22,205 nucleotides of DNA from JBDTMT01 sp033764095. GTDB lineage: Bacteria; Desulfobacterota; Binatia; HRBIN30; CADEER01. Numbering within the stretch: position 1 is the first letter of the stretch; each line of letters starts with the position of its first letter. Made by a program: the position numbers and the translations under genes. Shown here one piece after another: positions 1 through 6,173 of this stretch. The stretch spans positions 1 to 22,205 of the forward strand of contig JANRJF010000482.1 in assembly GCA_033764095.1 (NCBI GenBank). The letters run 5' to 3'. The notes under the pieces are model-generated. The model was given only the letters and a program-made list of their open reading frames with translations, did not search any database and was not told the origin of the DNA.

Positions 1-4
1 GAGC

Positions 5-121
5 TTTCGGTGGTTATGGCGGAGGAGTCACACCCGTTCCCATTCCGAACACGGTAGTTAAGCCCTCCAGCGCCGATGGTACTTCTGGGTCGCCCAGTGG
101 GAGAGTAGGACGCCGCCGGAT
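5..121 (+). rRNA. rrf: 5S ribosomal RNA
   Basis: This is a complete or nearly complete 5S rRNA, the last gene of an rRNA operon whose 16S and 23S genes lie left of the window. The conserved loop around CCGAACACGG and the later GCGCCGATGGTA block are typical of bacterial 5S. Helix I can be drawn directly: TTCGGTGG at 6-13 pairs with CCGCCGGA at 113-120, which sets the ends within a base or two. Its length of about 117 nt is normal. An intrinsic terminator follows within 15 nt. bL25, encoded further right, is a 5S-binding protein family, but it lies in a separate transcription unit. Confidence 0.95.
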
Positions 122-127
122 CTAAAC

Positions 128-160
128 AAAAAGCCCAGCCGGAAACGGCTGGGCTTTTTT
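128..160 (+). terminator. Intrinsic terminator of the rRNA operon
   Basis: A perfect 10-bp stem, AGCCCAGCCG (132-141) with CGGCTGGGCT (146-155), is closed by a GAAA tetraloop and followed by a T run to 160. The A run at 128-131 can also pair with the T run, so the hairpin could work in both directions. It sits just past the 5S gene, as expected for the end of an rrn operon. Confidence 0.93.
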
Positions 161-214
161 GTTGCTCCTATTTTAAGATTGGCAATGCGCGGAGCGAAGT
201 GAACTCAGTGACTC

Positions 215-397
215 TCAGTGTTTGAAGTCGATCTTCTTGCCGTAGGTCACCTCGCCCTTGTCGACGCGAAGGGAAAACCCACACTCAGGATTGGTGCACA
301 CCCAGGCCTTGAAGAGCACTGAAGCGCCTTCCTGCCCGTAGTCCGAGAGCGGAATGAGCGCTCCTCGGTTACACTTCAGGCACTTCGGGAAATCCAT
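215..397 (-). CDS. Small zinc-ribbon protein of unknown function
   Basis: This encodes a 60-residue protein with two Cys pairs, CLKC (residues 6-9) and CTNPEC (about 34-39), the layout of a short zinc ribbon. No enzymatic function is visible. The start at 397 is chosen because GAAGGAGG lies about 5 nt before this ATG, while the frame upstream of it reads low-complexity residues. It lies 118 nt downstream of tRNA-Arg on the same strand and may be cotranscribed with it. A weak promoter candidate of its own can be drawn (TTGCTT at 481-476, 17-nt spacer, TACCGT at 458-453). Related short Cys-rich proteins bind nucleic acids or act as rubredoxin-like modules, but neither role can be assigned here. 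Confidence 0.8.
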   Translation of the reverse strand: MDFPKCLKCNRGALIPLSDYGQEGASVLFKAWVCTNPECGFSLRVDKGEVTYGKKIDFKH

Positions 398-515
398 CGC
401 CGCCTCCTTCGTCGCCCCAGCCACCGCCGGGGACCCACCCGAACGGCGCGCGACGGTACCCAAAGGACAAGGGAAAAGCAAGCCGAGATGTTTTGGGAGA
501 AGGCGTCCGATTGAG

Positions 516-587
516 CGCCCCCGCCAGGAGTCGAACCTGGACTTCAGGTTCCGGAGACCTGCGTGATATCCTTTTCACTACGGGGGC
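516..587 (-). tRNA. tRNA-Arg (anticodon CCG)
   Basis: The minus strand folds as a cloverleaf. The acceptor stem is GCCCCCG (587-581) with CGGGGGC (523-517), and 516 is the discriminator G. The D-stem is GTGA/TCAC. The anticodon stem CAGGT/ACCTG closes the loop CTCCGGA (556-550), which puts CCG at positions 34-36 (554-552). The T-arm contains the conserved GGTTCGA. It would read the Arg codon CGG. The CCA end is not encoded. A TTGACC promoter lies just upstream. Confidence 0.95.
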
Positions 588-615
588 GTAGCGCGAATAA
601 AGCCCGGAATTGGGC

Positions 616-644
616 AGCTAGCACGCCCGGATATTGAGGGTCAA
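616..644 (-). promoter_or_regulatory. Probable sigma70-type promoter of tRNA-Arg
   Basis: On the minus strand, TTGACC (644-639) is followed after 17 nt by CTAGCT (621-616), within a TGCTAGCT extended -10-like context. Transcription would start near 609, about 20 nt before the tRNA 5' end at 587. The -35 matches the consensus at five of six positions; the -10 is weaker. It lies in the divergent gap between tRNA-Arg and ispE. Confidence 0.55.
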
Positions 645-683
645 TTCAGCGCCGAGTGCGTCCGTTCAATCTCGGCATGCCCT

Positions 684-1610
684 GTGCACATCGTGCCGCA
701 AGTTCACGTCCACGCACCTGCCAAGATAAACCTCCGTTTGCTGATCGTCGGGGTGCGCGGCGACGGCTATCATCTTCTCGATTCGATCGTGGCCCCGATC
801 CGCTTGTTCGACACGCTCGTGATCAGCATCCGCAGGGCGCGGACCGCTTCAGTGCGGCTCGTCTGCCGGCCAGAGGGCATGGTGAGCGCGGGTCCCGACA
901 ACCTCGCCGCCCGTGCCGCCGCCCTATATGCCGCTCGTTCCGGGTTGCGCGCTCGCGTCGAGATTGAGCTGACTAAGCGAATCCCCGCAGGGGCCGGTCT
1001 GGGCGGAGGCAGCAGCGATGCCGCCGCGGTGCTGCGCGGCCTCAACGCACTCTCCGATCAGCCTGTGCCGCCGGCCGATCTCGCCGCGTGGGCCCTGGAG
1101 ATCGGTGCGGACGTGCCGCTGTTCCTGTGTGGGCGTCCGGCCAGAATGCAAGGAATCGGAGAGCAGCTGACGCCGACGTCCCTCCCCGCTGCAGTTCGCG
1201 GTCCCGTCGTCGTCACCTTCCCAGGCACCGGCCTAGCAACCAAAGAAGTCTATGCAGGGTATGACGATTCGTTGACTTCTCAACCGGTTGCCAGTAGGTT
1301 CCCGAGGCTCACTACCGGTCGGGCGCCGCTGCGAGATTGGCTCAGGAACGACCTCGAGGCAGCGGCATTCCAGGTGTCCCCAAAACTAAGAGATTTGAAG
1401 CGGCAGCTGCGGATGCTGGGCGCTCGCGGCGCAATGATGACCGGCAGTGGTTCGGCGATATTTGGTGTGTGGCAGCGGCAGGACGACGCGCAAGCGGCGG
1501 CTCGATATCTGCGGGCTGTCGGCGTGTGGGCGTGCACAACGGAGATTTTGGAACGAGTACCGGCAGTCGAGCGGGACGGACAGCATGGTGGGCGGTCGCC
1601 AAGTTGGTAA
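684..1610 (+). CDS. ispE: 4-diphosphocytidyl-2-C-methyl-D-erythritol kinase
   Basis: This GHMP-family kinase phosphorylates the 2-hydroxyl of CDP-methylerythritol with ATP, the fourth step of the methylerythritol phosphate route to isoprenoid precursors in the cytosol. The 308-residue protein has the substrate motif PAKINLRL (12-19), the ATP-binding glycine-rich loop around GAGLGGGSSDAAA (103-115), the GADVP segment with the likely catalytic Asp (D143), and the C-terminal GSGSAIFG motif (254-261). The start is uncertain: GTG at 684 or GTG at 693 are both possible, and neither has a clear Shine-Dalgarno sequence. The 3' end is odd: the last 22 nt, including the TAA stop, lie inside tRNA-Gln, so the final residues (around GGRSPSW) are read from tRNA sequence. 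It heads the ispE-tRNA-prs-rplY-pth run. Confidence 0.93.
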   Translation: MHIVPQVHVHAPAKINLRLLIVGVRGDGYHLLDSIVAPIRLFDTLVISIRRARTASVRLVCRPEGMVSAGPDNLAARAAALYAARSGLRARVEIELTKRIPAGAGLGGGSSDAAAVLRGLNALSDQPVPPADLAAWALEIGADVPLFLCGRPARMQGIGEQLTPTSLPAAVRGPVVVTFPGTGLATKEVYAGYDDSLTSQPVASRFPRLTTGRAPLRDWLRNDLEAAAFQVSPKLRDLKRQLRMLGARGAMMTGSGSAIFGVWQRQDDAQAAARYLRAVGVWACTTEILERVPAVERDGQHGGRSPSW

Positions 1611-1660
1611 GGCCCCGGACTTTGGATCCGGTATCGAAGGTTCGAATCCTTCCCGCCCAG
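1589..1660 (+). tRNA. tRNA-Gln (anticodon TTG)
   Basis: The cloverleaf has acceptor stem TGGGCGG (1589-1595) with CCGCCCA (1653-1659) and discriminator G1660. The anticodon stem CCGGA/TCCGG (1615-1619, 1627-1631) closes the loop CTTTGGA, with TTG at 1622-1624. The T-loop has GGTTCGAATCC. CCA is not encoded. The 5' 22 nt overlap the end of ispE, whose TAA stop falls in the D-arm at 1608-1610. prs begins 20 nt later, so the tRNA is probably cut from a polycistronic transcript. tRNA-Gln between ispE and prs is, to my knowledge, a recurring arrangement in Deltaproteobacteria. Confidence 0.96.
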
Positions 1661-1680
1661 TTATGTCGTCGAGGTGATCA

Positions 1681-2625
1681 GTGAGGGACGAGATTCAGGT
1701 ATTCACCGGCAACTCGAATCGGCCGTTGGCGACCGAGGTTTGCCGCTACCTCGACGTCCCCCTCGGCAACGCCGAGGTGCGTCGGTTCAGCGACGGCGAA
1801 GTGATGGTCGAGATCGCAGAGAACGTCCGCGGCGGCGACGTCTTCGTGCTGCAGTCGACCTGCACGCCGGTCAACGACCATCTCATGGAACTGCTGCTGA
1901 TGCTGGACGCGTTCCGCCGCGCCTCGGCAAAACGCATCACCGCGGTAATTCCGTACTTCGGCTACTCGCGTCAGGATCGAAAGGTGTCGCCACGTGTGCC
2001 GATCAGTGCGAAGTTGGTCGCCGACCTGATTACCGCCGCGGGCGCATCTCGTGTGCTGACGGTCGATCTACATGCCGGGCAGATCCAGGGCTTCTTCGAT
2101 ATTCCGGTCGACAACCTGTTCGCCACGCCGGTGCTGCTGAAAGAGATGCAGGAACGCTTGCACAACGGCCCAGTGGCCGTCGTCTCGCCCGATCCGGGTG
2201 GGGTGGAGCGTGCGCGAGCGTTCGCCAAGCGCCTCGACGCGACCCTGGCGATCATCGACAAGCGTCGCGCGCGCGCCAACGAGGTGGCAGAGATGCGCGT
2301 CGTCGGCGACGTCGAGGGACAGACGGCGGTGATCGTCGACGACATCGTGGATACGGCCGGTACGTTGGCGACCGCTGCGTCGGCGCTGCGCGACGCCGGT
2401 GCCACCGAGGTCATCGCCTGCTGTACACACCCGGTCCTGTCGGGACCGGCGATCGACCGCATCCGCGATTCGCGCCTCGCAAACCTGGTGGTGACCGACA
2501 CGATTCCGCTCCGGCCGGCTGGCCAGCAGAGCGACAAAATCAAAGTGCTCTCCGTGGCGCACCTGCTGGCGGAGGCCATCCGCCGTACGCACCGCGAAGA
2601 ATCGATCAGCTCGCTGTTTGTGTAA
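1681..2625 (+). CDS. prs: Ribose-phosphate pyrophosphokinase (PRPP synthase)
   Basis: This makes PRPP from ribose-5-phosphate and ATP, feeding purine, pyrimidine, histidine, tryptophan and NAD synthesis. At 314 residues it has the standard class I length. Visible motifs are the ATP-site segment YFGYSRQDRK (92-101), the family signature DLHAGQIQGFFDIPVD (129-144), the catalytic flexible loop DKRRARANE (193-201) and the PRPP-binding loop VIVDDIVDTAGT (217-228). The start is GTG at 1681 with GAGGTG four nt upstream; the next residues match the family's N-terminus, so this start is favoured. It lies 20 nt after tRNA-Gln and 21 nt before rplY, in the same presumed transcript. Confidence 0.96.
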   Translation: MRDEIQVFTGNSNRPLATEVCRYLDVPLGNAEVRRFSDGEVMVEIAENVRGGDVFVLQSTCTPVNDHLMELLLMLDAFRRASAKRITAVIPYFGYSRQDRKVSPRVPISAKLVADLITAAGASRVLTVDLHAGQIQGFFDIPVDNLFATPVLLKEMQERLHNGPVAVVSPDPGGVERARAFAKRLDATLAIIDKRRARANEVAEMRVVGDVEGQTAVIVDDIVDTAGTLATAASALRDAGATEVIACCTHPVLSGPAIDRIRDSRLANLVVTDTIPLRPAGQQSDKIKVLSVAHLLAEAIRRTHREESISSLFV

Positions 2626-2646
2626 CAGCGACGAGGAGTCTGACAG

Positions 2647-3336
2647 ATGGAAGCGATCGAACTCAGCGTTGAGTCGCGGACCGGCTCTGGCAAAGGCGCG
2701 GCTCGCGCCGTCCGCCGCACTGGCAAGGTGCCGGCAATCCTGTACGGCGCCGCGCGCAGCGCGACGTTGATCGCGCTCGACGCCAAGGAATTCGAGACCA
2801 AGGTTGGGGCGATCGAAGGCACCCATCTGATCCGCCTCACCTCGAGCGACGCCGAGCTCGGCGGCCGCTTGGTGCTGGTGAAGGAGGTGCAGCGCGATCC
2901 GGTAGCGCGCGCGCTCCTGCACACCGACCTGTACGAGGTCGACGTCAATACCAAGCTGCGCCTCAAGGTGGCATTGCATTTCATCGGTCGCGCCGCCGGC
3001 GTCGACGTCGGCGGCATCCTGCAGCCGGTGCGCCGCGAGGTCGAGGTGCTCTGCCTGCCGACCGAGATCCCCGACTACATTGAGGTCGACGTCAGCGCCC
3101 TCGGTATTCACGACGCCGTCCACCTCAGCGACCTCAAGGCGCCGAGCGGCGTCGAGATCGTCATCGACACCGACGAAGCCGTCGTCACGGTGCTGCCGCC
3201 GGTGGTCGAAGAGGTGAAGGTTGCCTCCGAAGGCGAAGCGGCGGCTACCGAGGCCGGTGCTGTCGCGCCGGCGGAAGGCGCCAAGGCCGACGCGGCCAAG
3301 GCCGGTGCGGCCAAGCCCGCCGCCGCGAAGAGCTGA
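2647..3336 (+). CDS. rplY: Large ribosomal subunit protein bL25 (long CTC/TL5 form)
   Basis: bL25 binds 5S rRNA in the central protuberance of the 50S subunit. This 229-residue version is the long CTC/TL5 type. The N-terminal 5S-binding domain covers roughly residues 1-95 (including RTGKVPAILYG), the TL5-type beta domain roughly 100-185, and a low-complexity tail rich in Ala, Lys and Glu covers about 190-229. The ATG at 2647 has GAGGAG about 8 nt upstream. It is followed after 9 nt by pth, the usual rplY-pth pairing. The Ala/Lys tail is longer than in minimal family members and is probably disordered. Confidence 0.95.
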   Translation: MEAIELSVESRTGSGKGAARAVRRTGKVPAILYGAARSATLIALDAKEFETKVGAIEGTHLIRLTSSDAELGGRLVLVKEVQRDPVARALLHTDLYEVDVNTKLRLKVALHFIGRAAGVDVGGILQPVRREVEVLCLPTEIPDYIEVDVSALGIHDAVHLSDLKAPSGVEIVIDTDEAVVTVLPPVVEEVKVASEGEAAATEAGAVAPAEGAKADAAKAGAAKPAAAKS

Positions 3337-3345
3337 TCGGATTCG

Positions 3346-3909
3346 ATGTGGATGGTCGTTGGCCTCGGCAATCCGGGCGCGGCCTACGCGAGCACACGAC
3401 ATAACGTGGGATTCATGGTGATTGATCGACTGGCGCAGCGCTGGCACGCGCAGCTCGATGCGGTCGGCGCAACCCGCGCCGCACACGCGGACGTGCGTGG
3501 TCGGCCGGTGCTGCTGGTGCAGCCGCAGCGCTACATGAACCGCAGCGGCGAGGCGCTGGCTAGTCTGCCCGACCCGGCCACCGATGGGATGATTGCCATC
3601 TTCGACGATCTCGACCTGCCGATCGGCCGCCTGCGCGTGCGCAGCGGGGGTGGCAGCGGCGGGCACCGCGGCGTGCAGTCGCTGCTCGAGCACTGGGGGG
3701 CGGAGTTCGTTCGCGTCCGCGTCGGTATCGGACGCCCCGCACCCGGGCAGCGCGTCGACGACTACGTGCTCACCCCACCGGATGAAAAAGAAAGCGCAGC
3801 CCTGACTGCCGCGCTGGAGCGCGCCGCCGATGCGGTGGAGTGCGTCCTCGGCGACGGTCTGATCGCGGCAATGAATCGCTTCAACGGTCTGGCAGCCGTG
3901 GAGCAGTGA
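3346..3909 (+). CDS. pth: Peptidyl-tRNA hydrolase
   Basis: Pth cleaves the ester between peptide and tRNA in prematurely released peptidyl-tRNA, recycling the tRNA. The 187-residue protein has GLGNPG (6-11), TRHNVGF (17-23) with the catalytic His at 19, YMNRSG (63-68) and FDDLDLP (86-92), which correspond to the catalytic Asn/His/Asp set of the E. coli enzyme. One substitution stands out: the segment aligned with E. coli GGHNGL reads GGHRGV (105-110 region), so Arg replaces the substrate-contacting Asn. The start is ATG at 3346; no strong Shine-Dalgarno sequence is seen, and the short gap after rplY suggests translational coupling. Confidence 0.95.
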   Translation: MWMVVGLGNPGAAYASTRHNVGFMVIDRLAQRWHAQLDAVGATRAAHADVRGRPVLLVQPQRYMNRSGEALASLPDPATDGMIAIFDDLDLPIGRLRVRSGGGSGGHRGVQSLLEHWGAEFVRVRVGIGRPAPGQRVDDYVLTPPDEKESAALTAALERAADAVECVLGDGLIAAMNRFNGLAAVEQ

Positions 3910-3929
3910 CCCGCCAAGGAGAAGGAACG

Positions 3930-4292
3930 ATGCGACGCTACGAAACGTTGATCGTGTTGCACCCCGAGCTGCCGGAAGCGCAGATTCGCGAAACCATCGA
4001 CCGTGCGAAGCGGTTGATCGAAGAGGGCGGAGGCTCGGTGTCCGCCATGCAGGAATGGGGCATGCGCGAGCTCGCCTACCCAATTCGCAAGCTGCACCGC
4101 GGCTACTACGTGTTGGCGGAGTACTCTTCGTCGGCGGACGTAGTCCGCGAGCTGGAGCGAACGCTGAAGATCGCCGACGAGATCCTGCGCTTCGTCTCGG
4201 TGGTCGCGGTGGAAGCCAAGGCCAAAGAGGCGAGCGCGCCGAAGCGGCGCAAGTCCGATGCGCCCGAGACCGAAGCCGCCCCTGTCGAGTGA
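3930..4292 (+). CDS. rpsF: Small ribosomal subunit protein bS6
   Basis: bS6 binds 16S rRNA on the 30S platform as a pair with bS18, encoded directly downstream. The 120-residue protein begins MRRYETLIVLHP and contains the family segments around WGMRELAYPI and HRGYYVLAEY. A charged C-terminal tail of about 20 residues follows the ferredoxin-like fold. The frame is open further upstream, but the start at 3930 is favoured by an AAGGAGAAGGA Shine-Dalgarno tract at 3916-3926 and by family alignment. It begins 20 nt after pth. In many bacteria ssb or priB sits between rpsF and rpsR; here rpsR follows after 12 nt. Confidence 0.96.
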   Translation: MRRYETLIVLHPELPEAQIRETIDRAKRLIEEGGGSVSAMQEWGMRELAYPIRKLHRGYYVLAEYSSSADVVRELERTLKIADEILRFVSVVAVEAKAKEASAPKRRKSDAPETEAAPVE

Positions 4293-4304
4293 GGACAAAC
4301 GACC

Positions 4305-4598
4305 ATGCCCATGCGTAAGCAAGAGCGAAACGGAAGAGGGAAGGACGCGGGACGCGAGGAGCGCGGCGGGTTCCGGCGCCGGCCGGGACGGCGCAAGGTG
4401 TGCCGCTTCTGCGCCGACAAGGACTCGCGCATCGATTTCAAGGACGCGCGCGGCCTTGGAAACTACCTCACCGAACGCGGCAAGATCATCCCGAGCCGCA
4501 TCACCGGCACTTGTTCGCGCCATCAGCGGGCGCTGACGACCGCAATCAAGCGGGCGCGCACGGTGGCGTTGCTGCCGTACACGGTGACGACCGTCTGA
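4305..4598 (+). CDS. rpsR: Small ribosomal subunit protein bS18, zinc-binding type
   Basis: bS18 forms a heterodimer with bS6 on the 30S platform. This 97-residue protein has a basic N-terminal extension of about 30 residues and then the conserved core, including DFKDARGL and YLTERGKIIPSRITG. Cys33, Cys36, Cys70 and His73 form a C-x2-C ... C-x2-H set, so this is probably the zinc-binding (C+) paralogue; this is inferred from the motif alone. A GTGAGGAC sequence overlapping the rpsF stop can serve as the ribosome-binding site. It ends 2 nt before the next gene. Confidence 0.95.
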   Translation: MPMRKQERNGRGKDAGREERGGFRRRPGRRKVCRFCADKDSRIDFKDARGLGNYLTERGKIIPSRITGTCSRHQRALTTAIKRARTVALLPYTVTTV

Positions 4599-4600
4599 CC

Positions 4601-5539
4601 ATGTCCAACACCCGCGCCATCATCAGCGGCGCCTGCTGCGCCGCTGCGCTGTGCGTCGGCGGCGTGGTCGGCCCGCCGGGCGCCGCGCTGGCGTTGCTGG
4701 CGCTGCCGCTGCCGGCGCTGGTTGTCGGCGCTATCGCCGGCACCAGTCACGCGGCGTTGTCGTCGCTGGCCGCGGGTGGCTTGGTAAGCGGATTGTTCGG
4801 CTGGGAGGGCGGCGCGACGTTCCTCGCCCTGATCGGCGTTCCGGGCGTGGTGACGGTCCTGTCGCTGCGTCGCGCCTGGCGGCTCGAAGCAGTGGTTGCT
4901 TTTGCCGTCGCGGCAACCCTGGCCGGTGCCACGGCGCTGGCACTGCTCCACGCGCCTGACGTTCGAGCCTGGCAGCAGACGCTGGCGGACAGTTGGCGCG
5001 GCAGCTTCGACGCCGCCCTCGACATGTACCGCGAGCTCGGGACGCCAGCCGAGCGCGTCGCCGAAATGGAATCGGCCCGCGAGGAGATCACCCAACGCGT
5101 CGCCACGCTGCTGCCGGCGCTGTTTGTGGTCGGCTGCGCCGCCTTGTGGCTCGGCAACCTGGGGTTGTCGCGCCGCTGGGCGAGCTGGCCGCAGCTCGAG
5201 GCGCTGTCGCGCTGGCGCAACGCGGACTGGGTGATCTGGTGTCTGATCGGCTCGGGGTTCGCGATGTTCCTGCCGCTCGGCCTGATTGCCGACGCGTCGG
5301 TCAACGCGTTTGCGGTCGTGTTGGCTTGCTATTTCGCCCAGGGACTCTCCATCGTCAGTTTCTTTCTCCAGCGCTTCAGCCTGCCGCGCGGTCTACGCAT
5401 TGCGACGTTCCTGATCATCGCCCTGCAGCAACTCGCCGCGGCGGTGGTGGTTGCGCTGGGTGTGTTCGATCTCTGGGGGGACTTCCGCCACCTGTCACCG
5501 CGCCCGGTCGACGCGGCGGTCGGCCCCGACTCGGAATGA
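4601..5539 (+). CDS. DUF2232 (YybS-like) integral membrane protein
   Basis: This encodes a 312-residue hydrophobic protein with about eight membrane segments: four or five in residues 6-115, a soluble, partly charged stretch at about 118-165, then segments near 168-187, 210-230, 234-255 and 268-290. The architecture and position between rpsR and rplI match DUF2232/YybS-type proteins, which occupy this place in several Deltaproteobacteria and Firmicutes. The molecular function is not established, though ECF-transporter S-component-like proteins are a possible relation. The ATG at 4601 lies 2 nt after the rpsR stop with no clear Shine-Dalgarno sequence, so translation is probably coupled to rpsR. 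Confidence 0.8.
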   Translation: MSNTRAIISGACCAAALCVGGVVGPPGAALALLALPLPALVVGAIAGTSHAALSSLAAGGLVSGLFGWEGGATFLALIGVPGVVTVLSLRRAWRLEAVVAFAVAATLAGATALALLHAPDVRAWQQTLADSWRGSFDAALDMYRELGTPAERVAEMESAREEITQRVATLLPALFVVGCAALWLGNLGLSRRWASWPQLEALSRWRNADWVIWCLIGSGFAMFLPLGLIADASVNAFAVVLACYFAQGLSIVSFFLQRFSLPRGLRIATFLIIALQQLAAAVVVALGVFDLWGDFRHLSPRPVDAAVGPDSE

Positions 5540-5552
5540 AGGAAGGTTACCC

Positions 5553-6002
5553 ATGGAAGTGATTCTGCGTGAAGACGTGCAACACCTCGGTCACATCGGC
5601 GACATCGTCAAGGTGCGTCCCGGCTACGCGCGCAACTATCTGATCCCTCGCGGCCTGGCGACGCTTGCGGATCGGCGCAATCTCGCCGCGCTGGAGCACG
5701 AGAAGCGTATCGTCGACGAGAAGCGCAAGCGCGCCATGTCGGCCGCCGAGGCAGTGGTGAAGAAGCTCGGCGCGACCAAGGTGACGATCGCCGCCCGCGC
5801 CGGCGAGGAAGGGAAGCTGTTCGGCTCGGTGACCAACATGGACATCGAACGCGCGCTGGCCGAGGCCGGTGTGCCGGTGGAGCGGCGCCGCATTCGCCTC
5901 GATGAGCCGATCAAGACACTCGGCGAGCACAAGGTTTCCGTCACCCTCGCCGCCGGCGTACAGGGCGACGTGACCGTCGACGTCGTCGCACTGGAGGAGT
6001 AG
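5553..6002 (+). CDS. rplI: Large ribosomal subunit protein bL9
   Basis: bL9 is the elongated 50S protein that binds 23S rRNA domain V near the L1 stalk. The 149-residue length is the family standard. The N-terminal domain has the signature around GDIVKVRPGYARNYLIP (16-32); a long connecting helix covers about 40-75 and the C-terminal domain about 80-149, including GKLFGSVT. The ATG at 5553 is preceded by GAAGGAAGG; the frame is open further left, but only within DUF2232 sequence. It stops with TAG and is followed 2 nt later by a strong hairpin, so it is probably the last gene of its unit. Confidence 0.96.
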   Translation: MEVILREDVQHLGHIGDIVKVRPGYARNYLIPRGLATLADRRNLAALEHEKRIVDEKRKRAMSAAEAVVKKLGATKVTIAARAGEEGKLFGSVTNMDIERALAEAGVPVERRRIRLDEPIKTLGEHKVSVTLAAGVQGDVTVDVVALEE

Positions 6003-6003
6003 C

Positions 6004-6040
6004 GGCGCGGCGTCGTCGCACGCCGCGCCCATTCCCCTTT
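6004..6040 (+). terminator. Terminator-like hairpin after rplI
   Basis: GGCGCGGCG (6004-6012) pairs perfectly with CGCCGCGCC (6021-6029) across an 8-nt loop, and pyrimidine-rich sequence ending in CCCCTTT follows. There is no clean T run, so it is a GC-type or Rho-assisted terminator candidate. It directly follows the rplI stop. Confidence 0.55.
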
Positions 6041-6045
6041 CGAGT

Positions 6046-6074
6046 GGCCGGTGACCTGAGTCAGGTCACCGGCC
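6046..6074. repeat. Perfect 14-bp inverted repeat between rplI and fumC
   Basis: GGCCGGTGACCTGA (6046-6059) and TCAGGTCACCGGCC (6061-6074) are perfect reverse complements around a single G. As RNA this would form a very stable hairpin, a second terminator candidate without a T tract. As DNA it is a symmetric 29-bp site that could bind a dimeric regulator. It lies 17 nt after the first hairpin and about 50 nt before a candidate fumC promoter. Confidence 0.75.
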
Positions 6075-6125
6075 GCCACCCCGCTACGGCACCCGGCGCT
6101 CGCCCGGTTGCCCTTGGTCCGGTCG

Positions 6126-6160
6126 TTGTCAGCATGGCGAGTGCGGCGCTATGCGCCGCA
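6126..6160 (+). promoter_or_regulatory. Candidate fumC promoter with overlapping palindrome
   Basis: TTGTCA (6126-6131), five of six to the -35 consensus, is followed after 17 nt by CTATGC (6149-6154), or after 18 nt by TATGCG. The -10 region is the centre of a palindrome, TGCGGCGC (6142-6149), TAT, GCGCCGCA (6153-6160). The repeat ends 1 nt before the GGAGG ribosome-binding site. It could be an operator or an RNA hairpin next to the start region; the promoter assignment itself is tentative. Confidence 0.4.
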
Positions 6161-6173
6161 TGGAGGATCGCCG

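Noticed and set aside
545..561. Reading the minus-strand tRNA as Glu(CTC)
   Set aside because: The 7-nt loop closed by CAGGT/ACCTG puts CCG, not CTC, at positions 34-36.
2068..4083. Minus-strand open frame of 671 codons opposite prs, rplY and pth
   Set aside because: Antisense shadow of three conserved genes; no family features.
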